Shown: positions 63,166 through 64,000 of the stretch, piece after piece
Numbering within the stretch: position 1 is the stretch's first letter
Layout of the letters: each line of letters starts with the position of its first letter
NCBI RefSeq assembly: GCF_905163445.1
Contig: NC_053184.1
Location: 8,060,001 to 8,124,000 of the forward strand
Reading direction: 5' to 3'
Length of the DNA: 64,000 nt
Source: Pararge aegeria
Lineage: Eukaryota > Arthropoda > Insecta > Lepidoptera > Nymphalidae
Made by a program: the position numbers and the translations under genes
Notes under the pieces: generated by a model
What the model saw: the letters and a program-made list of their open reading frames with translations, nothing else
The model's database searches: none
What the model was told of the DNA's origin: nothing

Positions 63166-63238
63166 AGTAGCTGATTAAATCCTTGTTCAAAATGAAATTT
63201 ATTTTATTTTACTTTACTTACCTTGAATTTAATTCAAA

Positions 63239-63540
63239 CTGCCTTGGTGGTGTGGTTAGTGTGGTCTACTGCAGTTTACGAGTTCGTGGGTTCGATCCCC
63301 TAGTCTGGTCAATTAATAGCATTGGGTGTTTCCATCAAGAAATTGTTAGTACCAGGAGTTTGGAAATTAGCGGTGGTATTTAAAGCTAGTGGTTATACGC
63401 CTGATCACTTTCCGATGATGACGCATCTGCCGTTAAATCGGACTCCGAAAGTGAGGGAATAGAGAGTGCACGTGTTTTGGTACACACTCGTGCAGTATAA
63501 TATCTCCCGCGTATTTGGAAAATTTCTCTGGAGTTTGATC
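63239..63540 (+). mobile_element. tRNA-headed SINE, family C, just downstream of Beadex
   Basis: Head ccttggtggtgtggttagtg and box B gtgggttcgatcccctagtc are followed by a body with attgggtgtttccatcaaga and gacgcatctgccgttaaatc, and a part with gagggaatagagagtgcacg. A second, shorter copy is at 60491-60668. Confidence 0.75.
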
Positions 63541-63621
63541 ACCGAGGACGAAATCGGTCAGGGATACTGTTGTTTAAATGGCCTGATATTAATTAACCGT
63601 TTCTATTAAAACATTCTTTAG

Positions 63622-63903
63622 ATGGTAATCGAAATTGACTATATGCATGACCGTCAAGCGTACCTCAAAGGTCAATTTCGATTGCCAAAAAAAAATTACT
63701 ATCAAGTATTTTATCGGTTCAGAGGTGAACGGAAATTAGAAGATGCCTCATTCGAAAGGAGGTGCAATGTGATTGAACTCTCACATATAATGTCCGCTGC
63801 ATTATTGGATCATCATTCAGGCCGTTATACATTTTGTACTGAATTGAAATATTGTAGAGTCTGCAAAATATATCTCTGCGAGCGTACAAAAAAGGCATTG
63901 TGA
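63622..63903 (+). CDS. 93-codon ORF of unknown nature
   Basis: The protein is basic and ends in a Cys-containing stretch (CTELKYCRVCKIYLCERTKK). This is vaguely like the C-terminal Cys motif of some transposases, but the match is too weak to name. The first 60 bp hold a 13-bp inverted repeat (63627-63639 / 63671-63683). It lies between a SINE and another retroelement, so it is more likely transposon-derived than a host gene. Confidence 0.3.
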   Translation: MVIEIDYMHDRQAYLKGQFRLPKKNYYQVFYRFRGERKLEDASFERRCNVIELSHIMSAALLDHHSGRYTFCTELKYCRVCKIYLCERTKKAL

Positions 63904-63965
63904 CTTCGTTAAAAAAGGAGGTACGTAAATTAAACGAAAAAATAGCAGATATTTATATACAACTA

Positions 63966-64000
63966 GCTGTAGCCCGTGACTTCGCCCGCGCTTGTTTTTT
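63966..64000 (+). mobile_element. retroelement start, cut by the window edge
   Basis: gctgtagcccgtgacttcgc matches the start of the 44.0-kb repeat; the element continues beyond the window. Confidence 0.5.

Larger units (their letters stand above)
61939..63180 (+). other. Bx: Beadex 3' UTR (extent inferred)
   Basis: AT-rich sequence follows the stop. AATAAA occurs at 62329-62334, 62423-62428 and 62811-62816; ATTAAA at 63174-63179 could serve a longer form. The UTR carries Pumilio-type TGTAAATA at 62545-62552 and 62807-62814, many ATTTA motifs, and a miR-9-type site at 63158-63165. A 74-codon ORF at 62109-62333 begins inside the UTR, shows no domain, and is taken as chance. In the fly, the Beadex 3' UTR is a known site of negative post-transcriptional control. 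Confidence 0.65.

Overview
The window is insect genomic DNA, almost certainly from a moth or butterfly and probably a nymphalid. It is AT-rich and holds a few unspliced-looking ORFs of no coding merit, one clear multi-exon gene, and many copies of tRNA-headed SINEs of the kind that fill lepidopteran genomes. One SINE type ends in an (ATTT)n tail and carries a tRNA-like head, as in the Metulj-type elements of butterflies. The species is not determinable by eye.

The only recognisable protein-coding gene is the Beadex / dLMO (LIM-only) gene, on the plus strand from about 51.9 to 63.2 kb. Five exons (51887-52042, 52828-53000, 53479-53604, 61342-61492, 61804-61938) have GT..AG junctions and compatible phases. 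They give a 227-residue protein with two intact LIM domains, including all 16 zinc ligands, then a Pro/Ser-rich tail. The first visible coding exon starts at a splice acceptor, so at least one more 5' exon lies upstream. Some or all of the first 51.9 kb may therefore be a large 5' intron or the cis-regulatory domain of the gene. The 3' UTR has several poly(A) signals and, beyond the main one, an 8-mer match to the miR-9 seed just before a second signal.

Region 1-51.9 kb has no supported coding gene. It holds SINEs of at least four families, LINE 3' ends and one degraded LINE coding remnant. It also holds three short hAT-type MITEs, two of them with perfect 8-bp target duplications, and several striking inverted repeats. 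Three locally tandem, diverged non-coding duplications stand out: four copies between 15.0 and 18.1 kb, three copies between 37.7 and 38.2 kb, and four copies of a ~180-bp unit at 40.5-41.25 kb. GC-richer islands without repeat character (about 25.0, 33.0, 44.3, 45.5, 57.9 and 59.2 kb) are candidate conserved regulatory elements.

Intron 3 of Beadex (7.7 kb) contains SINEs, a LINE remnant and two structured inverted repeats: a GC-rich hairpin at 54.1 kb and a three-way-junction fold at 57.35 kb. After the gene comes a third SINE type, a 93-codon ORF of unknown nature, and the start of another retroelement at the window edge. I see no CRISPR, operon, virus or bacterial feature, and no system that I would call new with confidence. 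The local duplication arrays and palindromes are the most unusual items.
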